Shown: piece after piece, positions 1 to 6,979 of the stretch
How the letters are laid out: every line of letters starts with the position of its first letter
How positions within the stretch are numbered: position 1 is the stretch's first letter
Assembly (NCBI GenBank): GCA_900552145.1
Contig: URYW01000081.1
Span: 1 to 7,998 of the forward strand
Direction: 5' to 3'
DNA length: 7,998 nucleotides
Source of the DNA: an uncultured Collinsella sp.
GTDB lineage: Bacteria; Actinomycetota; Coriobacteriia; Coriobacteriales; Coriobacteriaceae
The notes under the pieces: generated by a model
The model's input: only the letters and a program-made list of their open reading frames with translations
The model's database searches: none
Told to the model about the DNA's origin: nothing
Position numbers and translations under genes: made by a program

Positions 1-7
1 CTCGCAT

Positions 8-1393
8 TTAGAGTTCCACGCTTTCGGCTCCGTTGATGGTTAGGTTGCGCTCGTAGAAGGCCGTGAGGGCGCGGATGGCGTACATCACGTCGCGCACGCC
101 GCCGGTCTCGTAGCTCGAGTGCATGGCCAGCTGCGGCAGGCCCACGTCCACGGCATGCATGCTCGCCTGCATATTGGACAGATTGCCGAGCGTGGAGCCG
201 CCGGCCATGTCACTCTTGTTGGCGAAGGCCTGCGTGGGCACGTCGGCGTCATCGCAGATGGCCTGGAACACCGCGCGGCTAAAGGCATCGGTGCAGTAGT
301 GCTGGTTGGCGGCTTCCTTAATGACGATGCCGCCGTTGAGCACCACCTGATTGCGGGCATCGCACTTCTCGGCGTGGTTGGGGTGCACGGCATGTGCATT
401 GTCGCAGCTTACAAGCATCGAGGCGGCAAGTGCGCGATGGTACGACTCGTCGTCAAAGCCCAGCGATCCGTTAATGCGGCGTAGCGCGTCGGCCAAGAAC
501 GTCGACATGGCACCCTGCTTGGTCTCGGAGCCAACCTCCTCATTATCAAAGCAGCAGAAGACCGAAACATCGTGCGCGTTCTCGGCACCCAAAAATGCCT
601 GCAGCGCGGTGTAGGCGCAGGCCAGGTCGTCGAGCTTGGGCGTCGAGATAAACTCGTCGGCCCAGCCCCAAATGCGCGCATCCTGACGATTGACCAGGAA
701 CAGATCGCGGCCCAAAATCTGCTCGGGCTCAACATCCAGCTCGTCGGCGATCAGGGCATCGAAGTCACCCTGCTTAAGGTCGCCAGCGCTGATAAGCGGG
801 CACAGGTCGACGGCTCGGTTGGGCGCAAAGCCCTCGTTAACGCCGCGGTTCATATGGATGGCAAGGCTCGGAATGATAGCGACCTCGCGCTCGGTGGCAA
901 GCAGGCGGCTCTCGATACGGTCGCCCTCGCGCACCAGCACGCGGCCCGCGAGTGCCAACGGACGGTCGAACCAGGTGTAGTCGATCATGCCGCCGTAGGC
1001 CTCGGTGTTCAGGCGCAGCGTCTCGCCCGCGCCGTCGAGCTCGGGCACGGCCTTGACCTTAAACGTCGGCGAATCGCTGTGCGACGCCGTAAGTTGAAAA
1101 TGATAGTCACCGGCAACGCCGTCCTCGCCCCACGTCGCGGCCAGGTCCTCGCCCACCTTAAAGGCAACAACGCTCGAGGTGTTGCGCTGCGTGTAATAAC
1201 GCCCGCCCGGCTCGATGTCCCATGCCGCGTTCTCGGGCAGGTAGGTAAAGCCCGCCTCGTCGAGCTCGGCCATAATGGTCGCCGCCGTATGGAACATGCT
1301 GGGGCATGCCTCGATAAAGTCGATAAGGTCGTTGGCAGCCTCGATATCGTCGGCCGTCACATGCGCGCACTCGGGCGCTTCCTGATCCGTCAT
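8..1393 (-). CDS. apeB: M18 family aminopeptidase (aspartyl aminopeptidase-like)
   Basis: This is a dinuclear-zinc aminopeptidase of family M18, which removes N-terminal residues from peptides in the cytoplasm; family members often prefer acidic residues. With the start used here it has 461 residues, normal for the family. Visible metal and catalytic motifs are HSDSP (H105), KLDDL (D255, the expected bridging aspartate), DNEEVGS (E285 general base and E286 ligand), CDNAHAVHP (D331) and AMHSSYE (H425). The family-typical GGSTLGNL stretch lies at about 399-406. The frame stays open upstream to 1462, but I chose the ATG at 1391-1393 because AAAGGGGAG, a strong Shine-Dalgarno sequence, lies just ahead of it and homologues do not need the extra 23 residues. 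There is no signal peptide. The only -10-like string upstream is a weak extended one (TGTTAGAAA) at 1500-1508, so its promoter is uncertain. It is divergent from the phosphofructokinase gene. The exact substrate preference cannot be read from sequence. Confidence 0.95.
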   Translation of the reverse strand: MTDQEAPECAHVTADDIEAANDLIDFIEACPSMFHTAATIMAELDEAGFTYLPENAAWDIEPGGRYYTQRNTSSVVAFKVGEDLAATWGEDGVAGDYHFQLTASHSDSPTFKVKAVPELDGAGETLRLNTEAYGGMIDYTWFDRPLALAGRVLVREGDRIESRLLATEREVAIIPSLAIHMNRGVNEGFAPNRAVDLCPLISAGDLKQGDFDALIADELDVEPEQILGRDLFLVNRQDARIWGWADEFISTPKLDDLACAYTALQAFLGAENAHDVSVFCCFDNEEVGSETKQGAMSTFLADALRRINGSLGFDDESYHRALAASMLVSCDNAHAVHPNHAEKCDARNQVVLNGGIVIKEAANQHYCTDAFSRAVFQAICDDADVPTQAFANKSDMAGGSTLGNLSNMQASMHAVDVGLPQLAMHSSYETGGVRDVMYAIRALTAFYERNLTINGAESVEL

Positions 1394-1542
1394 GCTCTCC
1401 CCTTTCGCTGGGTTGATGGTCCCCTCCAGCATACCCCGATGTGCCAGCACCGCACTCTTCATTCCGCGCTTAATTCCGCGTTGCCCACCGGCTTGCGAAT
1501 TTCTAACATTGCTTACATTTCTCTACGCTTGAGCTAACACGT

Positions 1543-1575
1543 TTTACCCCCGTATCAACAGTGTGCGGGGGTAAA
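1543..1575. promoter_or_regulatory. Inverted repeat, candidate operator upstream of phosphofructokinase
   Basis: Perfect 10-bp arms, TTTACCCCCG at 1543-1552 and CGGGGGTAAA at 1566-1575, flank a 13-base spacer. The right arm ends 13 bases before the candidate -10 hexamer at 1589-1594, so it covers the -35 region. A dyad in that place is typical of a repressor or activator site. It is not a convincing terminator, because neither side has a U-tract. The cognate regulator is unknown. It lies in a divergent region and could also act on the aminopeptidase gene. Confidence 0.6.
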
Positions 1576-1585
1576 CTTATTCGCA

Positions 1586-1606
1586 TGTTATAACTTGCCC
1601 GGAAGG
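1586..1606 (+). promoter_or_regulatory. Extended -10 promoter and RBS of phosphofructokinase
   Basis: TGTTATAAC at 1586-1594 is an extended -10 element (TGn plus TATAAC, five of six matches to consensus). No good -35 is found 16-18 bases upstream, where the right arm of the inverted repeat lies instead. Transcription would begin near 1601, giving a very short leader. GGAAGG at 1601-1606 is the Shine-Dalgarno, seven bases before the ATG at 1614. A weaker alternative is TTGAGC at 1529 with TATCAA at 1553, which would place the dyad inside the transcript. Confidence 0.45.
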
Positions 1607-1613
1607 ATTCATC

Positions 1614-2693
1614 ATGCTTAGGATCGGTCTTCTTACCAGTGGCGGCGACTGCCAGGCGCTCAACGCCACTATGCGCGGCATCGTCAAAACGCTTATGACC
1701 AATAGCGAAGAGCCTATCGAGATCTATGGTTTTGAGGACGGCTACCAGGGACTTATCTACAGCAGGTTCCGCGTCATGACGCCCGCCGATTTTAGCGGCA
1801 TCCTCACCCGCGGCGGCACCATTTTGGGCACGAGCCGCACGCCGTTCAAGCGTCTGGACACTCCCGAGGCCGATGGCGTCGAGAAGGTGCCGGCGATGGT
1901 CCACACCTATCATAAGCTGCAGCTCGACTGCCTGTTTATGCTGGGCGGCAACGGCTCCACCAAGACCGCCAACCGCCTGCGCGAAGAGGACCTCAACGTT
2001 ATCGCCCTGCCCAAGACCATCGATAACGACACCTGGGGCACCGAGTTGACGTTTGGCTTTACGAGCGCCATCGACGTCGCCACCAAGTGCATCGACGACA
2101 TCCACACCACCGCTTCGAGCCATGGGCGCGTGTTCGTTATCGAAATCATGGGTCACAAGGTTGGCTGGATCCCGCTATACGCCGGCGTCGCGGGCGGCGC
2201 GGATGTCATCTTGATTCCCGAGATCCCCTACGACATGGATAACGTCATCAAGACCATCGAGCATCGCATGGAGACCGGCAGCCGCTTTACCATCGTGGCC
2301 GTCGCCGAGGGCGCTATTTCCAAGGAGGACGCGGCGCTGTCCAAGAAGGAGTACAAGAAGAAACTCGCCGAGCGTACGAGCCCGTCGATCGTCTACGACA
2401 TCGCCAAGGAGATCGAGGCCAAGACCGGTCGCGAGACCCGCGTCGCCATCCCCGGTCACACGCAGCGCGGCGGCCAGCCCGACGCTCAGGACCGCATCTT
2501 TGCGACCCAGTGCGGCGTCGAGGCCGCGCTCGGCTGCCTGCGCGGCGAGTTTGGCTACATGATTGCCCTGCGCGATGGCAAGATGTGCCACATGCCGCTC
2601 GAGGATGTCGCCGGCAAGCTCAAGTTTGTCGACCCCCAGAGCGATCTGGTGCGCGAGGCCAAGGCGTTGGGCATCAGCTTCGGCGACGAATAG
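1614..2693 (+). CDS. 6-phosphofructokinase
   Basis: It phosphorylates fructose 6-phosphate to fructose 1,6-bisphosphate, the committing step of glycolysis, in the cytoplasm. The 359 residues show the whole PFK fold: GGD at 10-12 near the phosphoryl-donor site, GGNGS at 111-115, PKTIDND at 133-139 with D137 the expected catalytic base, MGH at 179-181 and PEIPYD at 202-207 for the sugar phosphate, and GHTQRGG at 281-287. The donor-determining positions are G114 (equivalent to E. coli G104) and K134 (equivalent to E. coli G124). Glycine at the first usually means ATP and lysine at the second is usual in pyrophosphate enzymes, so the donor is most likely ATP but not certain. N113 replaces the usual aspartate. 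I believe this motif set occurs in a clostridial/actinobacterial PFK clade, but that is from memory. A good SD (GGAAGG) precedes the ATG. It is transcribed alone and convergent with the ABC operon. Confidence 0.95.
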   Translation: MLRIGLLTSGGDCQALNATMRGIVKTLMTNSEEPIEIYGFEDGYQGLIYSRFRVMTPADFSGILTRGGTILGTSRTPFKRLDTPEADGVEKVPAMVHTYHKLQLDCLFMLGGNGSTKTANRLREEDLNVIALPKTIDNDTWGTELTFGFTSAIDVATKCIDDIHTTASSHGRVFVIEIMGHKVGWIPLYAGVAGGADVILIPEIPYDMDNVIKTIEHRMETGSRFTIVAVAEGAISKEDAALSKKEYKKKLAERTSPSIVYDIAKEIEAKTGRETRVAIPGHTQRGGQPDAQDRIFATQCGVEAALGCLRGEFGYMIALRDGKMCHMPLEDVAGKLKFVDPQSDLVREAKALGISFGDE

Positions 2694-2861
2694 CCTCGGC
2701 CGAAACTGCTCTCATCGGAGACCCCAGGGCTTACCTCCCAAATCGTCCTCGGACATGTCAGGATCCCGCCGTGCGCTTCGCGCGGCGGGATCCTTCCGTC
2801 CTGCGGAAAGATTTGGGAGGTAAGCCCTAGGGCCTCCTGCGGTAACTAGGGAGGCCGAGGC
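2693..2861. repeat. Nested palindromic element (MITE/REP-like or structured RNA)
   Basis: Three nested inverted repeats share one centre. The outermost arms are GCCTCGGCC (2693-2701) and GGCCGAGGC (2853-2861). The middle arms are 2722-2744 and 2810-2832, matching at 22 of 23 positions, with an uninterrupted core GGGCTTACCTCCCAAATC at 2727-2744. The inner arms are GGATCCCGCCG (2761-2771) and CGGCGGGATCC (2783-2793), extended to a short CTT loop with one G-U pair. Between the middle and inner arms the halves differ in sequence, yet each holds a small hairpin of its own (around 2745-2754 and 2794-2808). It begins at the last base of the pfk stop codon. A competing hairpin, 2831-2837 with 2850-2856, could help end pfk transcripts, but no strong T-run follows. 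The layout suggests a dispersed intergenic repeat; this cannot be confirmed from a single copy. Confidence 0.75.
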
Positions 2862-2880
2862 CATTCGTCTTCTTGCTACG

Positions 2881-3104
2881 GGTGCCTGGGGTAGGATGCG
2901 GCGTGCATTTTTGGGAGTATTCAGCAGCCGAGGGTGCCTGCATACTGGATTTTGGGCGAAAGGCAGGCACCATGGGCCGCATCCTGTAAAAAAACGAACG
3001 GCTCTAGAGGCGTTGGGACTCAGAATCGGGGCTTTCAGCGCAGTTTTGCACCCCCGCCCCCGCGCCCGCGGACCCCGGGACGCTGAATACTCCGAAATTT
3101 GCAC
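2881..3104. repeat. Second cluster of interleaved inverted repeats in gene-free region
   Basis: AGGATGCGGC at 2893-2902 pairs perfectly with GCCGCATCCT at 2976-2985, enclosing a perfect 9-bp stem, GGTGCCTGC (2933-2941) with GCAGGCACC (2963-2971). A longer arm directly after the first, 2903-2925, is complementary at 20 of 23 positions to 3082-3104; the shared core is GGAGTATTCAGC. This longer pairing would interleave with the first stem. An A7 run (2988-2994) follows the first stem on the plus strand, so that stem is not a plus-strand terminator. Open frames across this stretch are low-complexity R/P/A-rich and lack a good RBS; I see no gene. A C-rich tract lies near 3049-3075. Confidence 0.6.
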
Positions 3105-3129
3105 GGCGCCCCCGGGGGTACCTGTGGGC

Positions 3130-3208
3130 AAAAAAGCAACCGCCCTGCCGAAATATGCATTTTTCGGTGCGGTTTATGCAAAAATGCTGCTGCGGGCGCG
3201 TCGGCAGC
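3130..3208 (-). terminator. Candidate terminator region of the ABC operon
   Basis: Reading the minus strand just after the permease stop codon, the stem GCTGC/GCAGC (3204-3208 with 3189-3193, or the overlapping 3186-3190) is followed by T5 at 3180-3184. Further on there is a 20-base near-palindrome (3148-3167, arms CCGAAA/TTTCGG around ATGCAT) and then T6 at 3130-3135. The stems are short and neither is a textbook terminator. Their position shortly after a convergent operon end makes termination likely somewhere here. Confidence 0.35.
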
Positions 3209-3235
3209 TCGCTAGAACTTGAATCCCAGGACAGG

Positions 3236-6013
3236 TTACTCGGCGCTCTTAAGGGCACCGACCATGTCAATCTTGTTGAGGGTACGGTTGGTGGCGAGGT
3301 TGACGATAAACGTAAAGCCAAAGGCCAGCAGCACGGATAGCACGTAGCTCAGCGGCTCGACCTCAACATCAAAATACAGCGACGGCATCTGCAAAATGTA
3401 GGTAAAGCTCTCGGCCAGCAAGCCACCCAGCGGCACGCCCAGCGCGGCGCCAATCGCCGTGAGGATCAACGTCTCCTTGTTGACGTAATGGTGCACCTCA
3501 CCGCGACGGAAGCCCAACACCTTAATGGTCGCCAGCTCGCGCTCGCGCTCGGAGATATTCGTGTTGGACAGCGTAAACACCACCACAAACGACAGGCACG
3601 CCGCCATAAAGGTCACGAGCACCACGACCGAATTGATAATCGTAAAGTTCGCCTCATAGTTTTCCCAATGCTCGGCCGTACTCGATATCGTAAGCCAACC
3701 GTCACTCTTAAGATTCTTGCTAAACGCAATCTGGTTGGCCGACGAACCCTTAAGCAGCACAAAGACGCCGTTAAGGCGTGCGCTTCGACCGAACGTGCGC
3801 TCATAGGTGCCCTGCGTCATGTAAAGCGTGTTGCCCAGATAGTTAAGCGAAATGTCGCTGACTTTGACCTTGGCAACATTGAGCGACGAATCCTGGACGT
3901 GAGCCGTATCGCCCGGCTGAATCCCCAGCACCAGCTGTGAACTTTTGCTCAGATACACGTCTCCGTCACGCAAAGGCAGCGGTTCTTTGGACTCATCCTC
4001 CAGGCGCACGTAATCGCCCAAGTCACCCGTACGGTCGTCGGGAATCACGATGAGCTGCACGGTCTCACTCTTGCCGCCGAATGTAAAGGTGACATTGTCG
4101 GTCATAATCGGCAGCGTCGAGGTCACGGTCACGTTGGAATCATTGGCCGCGCCGCGCTCATCCAACGCCGCGCACGTCTGCGAAAAATCGTCGGGATTGG
4201 CGACCGCCAGCAAGTCATAGCGCGTGATATGCCCGTACTGTTTGGGCGAAAGCGCCACCGACGTGTCACGGATGCCCATACCGCAGATCACGAGCGCCGT
4301 GCAGCCGGCGATACCGAAGATGGTCATAAAGGCACGCTTTTTGTAGCGGAACAGGTTACGTGCGGCGACCTTGTTCAAAAAGCTCATACGGTGCCAGATA
4401 AAGCCGATGCGCTCGAGCAGAATGCGCGAACCGGCGCGCGGGGCCTTGGGGCGCATGAGCGATGCCGGAGTCTCTGCCGTCTCGTGGCGACAGGCGATAA
4501 TCGTGGCGCCCACCACACCAACGGTAAACAGTGCCACCGACACGAGCGATGACACGATGTCATACGAAAGCTGCATCTGGGGCAGTGAATACATATCGTC
4601 GAACACCGTAAACAGGAACAGCGGCAAGCCCACAAAGCCGATGATATTGCCGAGCACGCCACCGATCAGGCAAGCCCACAACGAGTAGTCCACGTATTTG
4701 GACAGGATGCGCCCGCGCGAATAGCCGAGTGCCTTGTACAGGCCGACGAGTGTGCGCTCTTCCTCGACCATGCGCGTGGCGGTGGTAAGGCTGATGAGCA
4801 CGGCGACGATAAAGAAGATGAACGGGAAAACCGTGGCGATGGCCTCAATCGAGGAGCTGTCGCTTTCGACGCTCGAGTAGCTTGCGATGTTGCCGCGATC
4901 CTGGATGTACCAGGTGCATTCGCCCAAGTCAGAGAGCTCGGCGCGGGCATCGGCGAACTGCTGGTCGGCCGCGGCGCGACGCTGGTCCAAATCGGCCTGC
5001 GCCTGGGCGCGCTCTTCGCTGCCTTCGGCCATGCGGTCGATGTTTCTCTGCTCAACCCCAAAGAGCATCTCCGCCTGGCGCTCGGCCGCGTCAAGGCTCG
5101 CCGGCGTGTCGACCGTCAGCTCCTGAGCGCGCGCCTTCTCACGCTCCTCGCGGATCTTCTCGATATTGCCTTTAACCTCGTTGATCTTTGTCGTGTAGGC
5201 ATCTGAATAGGAGTTAAGACTCTTGGCTCCCTCGACGATCACGTGGACCGCGGAGTAGGAAGAAGATGTCGTAGCATCCTCACTCACATAGAACTTATAG
5301 TCCGCCGCCGAAGCAGCGCGAAAGGCGTTGACTGTCGAGTCGGAGCTCACGTCGGTGGGGTCGAGGACCTCGGCCGTAATGGTGTAATCGCCCGCGGCAA
5401 ACTGATCCTTGGCACTTTGGTTCGACGAGCTTGCGTCATTGGCGGCAAAACTCACGGTATCGCCGAGCTTTTTGCCCGAAGCCTTCAAGAACTTCGAAGT
5501 TACCGCGACCTCATCGGCGCTCTCGGGCAAATCGCCGTTCACGAGCACCGGCTGATCGATGTTCTCCTTGGAAAGGCTCTGCACGACCACGCGCTCGCGC
5601 GTTGTGCCCACGGCGGTGTAGGCGGTCTCGGTGTAAATACCCTCGGCCGTCTCGACGCCGTCGACCTCTTGGATAGCCGCGAGATCGTCGCGCGTAAGGC
5701 CATAGGTCGACTGCACGTTAATGTCATAGACATTCTGCTGGTCAAAGTAGGCGTCAACCGAATCGCACAAATCCTCGCAGCCCGCCTTAAGGCCGCACAT
5801 CACGCTCACGCCAAGCGCGGTGATGACCACAATGGACAGGAAGCGCTTAAGACTGCCTCGGATTGTGCGGTAGATGCCACGACGAAAAACTGTCGGCACC
5901 ATATCGTTTGAGCTTTGGGCGGTACGGTAGGTCGCGAACTCCCGGTCGCGACCCGCATGCTCCGTATCGTGATTTTGGCTGTTTTGGCAATCTTGGTCCA
6001 TGGGCGCTACCAC
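3236..6013 (-). CDS. ABC transporter permease, FtsX/MacB type, with extracytoplasmic coiled-coil insert
   Basis: This is the membrane subunit of the two-gene ABC system; it has 925 residues from a GTG start. The predicted order is: cytoplasmic N-terminus, TM1 about 57-77, a large extracytoplasmic domain about 78-388, TM2-4 about 390-412, 443-470 and 486-507, TM5 about 560-582, a second extracytoplasmic domain about 583-790, and TM6-8 about 793-816, 846-872 and 886-906. Both FtsX units carry the conserved post-TM coupling segment: EEERTLVGLYKALGYSRGR at 417-435 and ERERELATIKVLGFRRGEV at 822-840. Residues about 277-362 are Glu/Arg/Ala/Gln-rich and predicted to form two helices of coiled coil broken near 301-305. 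The GTG at 6011-6013 overlaps the ATPase gene's stop; the in-frame ATG at 5999-6001, five residues in, starts just after it. No SD settles the choice. Eight TMs fit MacB-like exporters of peptides, drugs or lipids, or mechanotransmission partners; the substrate cannot be read. Confidence 0.92.
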   Translation of the reverse strand: MVAPMDQDCQNSQNHDTEHAGRDREFATYRTAQSSNDMVPTVFRRGIYRTIRGSLKRFLSIVVITALGVSVMCGLKAGCEDLCDSVDAYFDQQNVYDINVQSTYGLTRDDLAAIQEVDGVETAEGIYTETAYTAVGTTRERVVVQSLSKENIDQPVLVNGDLPESADEVAVTSKFLKASGKKLGDTVSFAANDASSSNQSAKDQFAAGDYTITAEVLDPTDVSSDSTVNAFRAASAADYKFYVSEDATTSSSYSAVHVIVEGAKSLNSYSDAYTTKINEVKGNIEKIREEREKARAQELTVDTPASLDAAERQAEMLFGVEQRNIDRMAEGSEERAQAQADLDQRRAAADQQFADARAELSDLGECTWYIQDRGNIASYSSVESDSSSIEAIATVFPFIFFIVAVLISLTTATRMVEEERTLVGLYKALGYSRGRILSKYVDYSLWACLIGGVLGNIIGFVGLPLFLFTVFDDMYSLPQMQLSYDIVSSLVSVALFTVGVVGATIIACRHETAETPASLMRPKAPRAGSRILLERIGFIWHRMSFLNKVAARNLFRYKKRAFMTIFGIAGCTALVICGMGIRDTSVALSPKQYGHITRYDLLAVANPDDFSQTCAALDERGAANDSNVTVTSTLPIMTDNVTFTFGGKSETVQLIVIPDDRTGDLGDYVRLEDESKEPLPLRDGDVYLSKSSQLVLGIQPGDTAHVQDSSLNVAKVKVSDISLNYLGNTLYMTQGTYERTFGRSARLNGVFVLLKGSSANQIAFSKNLKSDGWLTISSTAEHWENYEANFTIINSVVVLVTFMAACLSFVVVFTLSNTNISERERELATIKVLGFRRGEVHHYVNKETLILTAIGAALGVPLGGLLAESFTYILQMPSLYFDVEVEPLSYVLSVLLAFGFTFIVNLATNRTLNKIDMVGALKSAE

Positions 6014-6708
6014 TCGATCGTCTCGATAGGCACGGGATTTTGCTGGACCGTCTCGCTCTCCACGCGACCGCTCTTAAAGCGAATCAGTCGATCGGCCATG
6101 GGAGCCAGCGCGGAGTTGTGGGTGATGATAATGACCGTAATGCCCTGCTTGCGACAGGTGTCCTGCAACAACTGCAAGATCTGCTTGCCGGTTTTGTAGT
6201 CGAGTGCACCCGTGGGCTCGTCGCACAAAAGCAGCTTGGGATTCTTGGCCAGTGCGCGGGCGATGGACACGCGCTGCTGCTCGCCGCCCGAAAGCTGCGC
6301 CGGAATGTTGGCGAGGCGCGCACCCAGGCCAACCTGGCAAAGCGTTTGCTCGGCATCGAGCGAATCGGGGCAGATTTGCGCCGCGAGCTCGACATTTTCG
6401 AGCGCCGCCAGGCCGGGGACCAGACTGTAGAACTGGAAGACAACGCCGACGCCGGCGCGGCGGTATTCCACGAGCTGAGCCTCGTTGGCGGCGCTCACAT
6501 CGCGCCCATCCACCGTCACGGTGCCGGAAGTCGCCGTATCCATGCCGCCCAGAATGTTAAGGGCCGTGGTCTTGCCGGCACCCGAAGCACCCAAAATGAT
6601 GGCGAGCTCACCGCGCTCGACCGTAAAGCTCGCGCCGTCGAGCGCATGAATGCGGGCGTCACCCTCGCCGTATGCTTTGATGACGTCTTTGAATTCGATA
6701 TAGGCCAT
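6007..6708 (-). CDS. ABC transporter ATP-binding protein (MacB/LolD family)
   Basis: This cytoplasmic ATPase powers the permease encoded directly downstream. Its 233 residues show every ABC motif in order: Walker A GASGAGKT at 40-47, Q-loop glutamine Q92 in VVFQFYSLVP, signature LSGGEQQR at 139-146, Walker B LLLCDEP at 159-165 with catalytic E164, D-loop GALD at 167-170, and switch histidine H197. The FQFYSLVP stretch and the signature are typical of the LolD/MacB/FtsE branch that pairs with FtsX-like permeases, in agreement with its neighbour. The start is the ATG at 6706-6708, with GGGA eight bases upstream. Its stop lies inside the overlap with a GTG start of the permease gene, which implies translational coupling. 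It is divergent from the GyrI-like gene. Nothing in it is degenerate. Confidence 0.97.
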   Translation of the reverse strand: MAYIEFKDVIKAYGEGDARIHALDGASFTVERGELAIILGASGAGKTTALNILGGMDTATSGTVTVDGRDVSAANEAQLVEYRRAGVGVVFQFYSLVPGLAALENVELAAQICPDSLDAEQTLCQVGLGARLANIPAQLSGGEQQRVSIARALAKNPKLLLCDEPTGALDYKTGKQILQLLQDTCRKQGITVIIITHNSALAPMADRLIRFKSGRVESETVQQNPVPIETIEW

Positions 6709-6723
6709 CGATTAATTCCCATC

Positions 6724-6765
6724 TGGTCGGATAACTCATTAGTATTACCCATTTCGCACCGACCA
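6724..6765 (-). promoter_or_regulatory. Possible promoter/operator of the ABC operon, flanked by 7-bp inverted repeat
   Basis: TGGTCGG at 6724-6730 and CCGACCA at 6759-6765 are perfect inverted arms 28 bases apart. Between them, on the minus strand, lies an AT-rich -10-like stretch (TAATACTAAT). TTGGTC at the outer arm could serve as a -35, though spacing and match are mediocre. The ABC ATPase start follows 16 bases downstream of the nearer arm. A promoter is expected here by position; its exact elements and any regulator are inference. Confidence 0.35.
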
Positions 6766-6787
6766 AAAAGGGACAGGTTTATTTTGG
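6763..6787. repeat. REP-like palindrome CCAAAA...TTTTGG
   Basis: CCAAAA (6763-6768) and TTTTGG (6782-6787) flank a 13-base centre containing GGGACAGGTT. From memory, strings with an AACCTGTCCC-type core recur between genes in several bacterial groups, where they are linked to REP-associated transposases. Only one clear copy is in this window, although the 9-mer GGACAGGTT also occurs at 3229-3237 on the other side of the ABC operon. Confidence 0.35.
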
Positions 6788-6909
6788 CAGGTTTTATATG
6801 GGGAAACGGCAGCTATAGATGAGGCGCCGGGGAGGCAGAGAAATCATCGACGGGGTCAGGCCGACCGCCAAACACAACGCACGCATCTCAATCTGTCAGC
6901 CAAATCATT

Positions 6910-6923
6910 CGAACAGCTGTTCG
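6910..6923. promoter_or_regulatory. LexA/DinR-type SOS box upstream of the GyrI-like gene
   Basis: CGAACAGCTGTTCG is a perfect 14-bp palindrome that matches CGAAC-N4-GTTCG, the core bound by LexA in Bacillus (DinR) and in actinobacteria. It sits where the -35 element of the downstream promoter should be, so a bound repressor would block initiation. Repression by LexA and induction by DNA damage are predicted on this basis. No lexA gene is in the window. Confidence 0.7.
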
Positions 6924-6929
6924 TTTCTA

Positions 6930-6971
6930 TGATATGATTCAGCTATCTAAGCAGGCCAATACGCAGAAAGG
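6930..6971 (+). promoter_or_regulatory. Extended -10 promoter and RBS of the GyrI-like gene
   Basis: TGATATGAT at 6930-6938 is an extended -10 (TGn plus TATGAT). A second TATGAT overlaps it at 6928-6933. There is no good -35, and that space is taken by the LexA-type palindrome. Initiation would fall near 6945. GAAAGG at 6966-6971 is the Shine-Dalgarno for the ATG at 6980. Confidence 0.5.
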
Positions 6972-6979
6972 CGGCCAAC

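Noticed and set aside
1394..1462. N-terminal extension of the aminopeptidase beginning MKSAVLAHRG
   Set aside because: The internal ATG at 1391-1393 has a strong SD directly upstream, and the extension is not needed for the fold.
572..1537. 321-codon plus-strand open frame
   Set aside because: It lies antisense to the aminopeptidase, whose catalytic motifs are intact. Its translation shows no family motif and no RBS; long shadow frames are common in high-GC DNA.
2988..2994. A7 run after the stem 2893-2985 read as a terminator
   Set aside because: The run is A on the plus strand, and on the minus strand the T-run precedes the stem, so it does not fit an intrinsic terminator in either direction.
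2896..3222. Possible 108-codon gene in the convergent gap (and minus-strand frames at 2712-3131 and 3004-3321)
   Set aside because: The translations run through the palindromic arms, are R/P/A-rich without a domain, and lack a convincing RBS. The inverted repeats explain the sequence better.
5243..5911. 222-codon plus-strand open frame
   Set aside because: It is antisense to the permease outer domain, has no recognisable motif, and has biased shadow-type composition.
5863..6822. 319-codon plus-strand open frame
   Set aside because: It is antisense to the ABC ATPase and the start of the permease, both of which have complete motifs. The translation is not recognisable.
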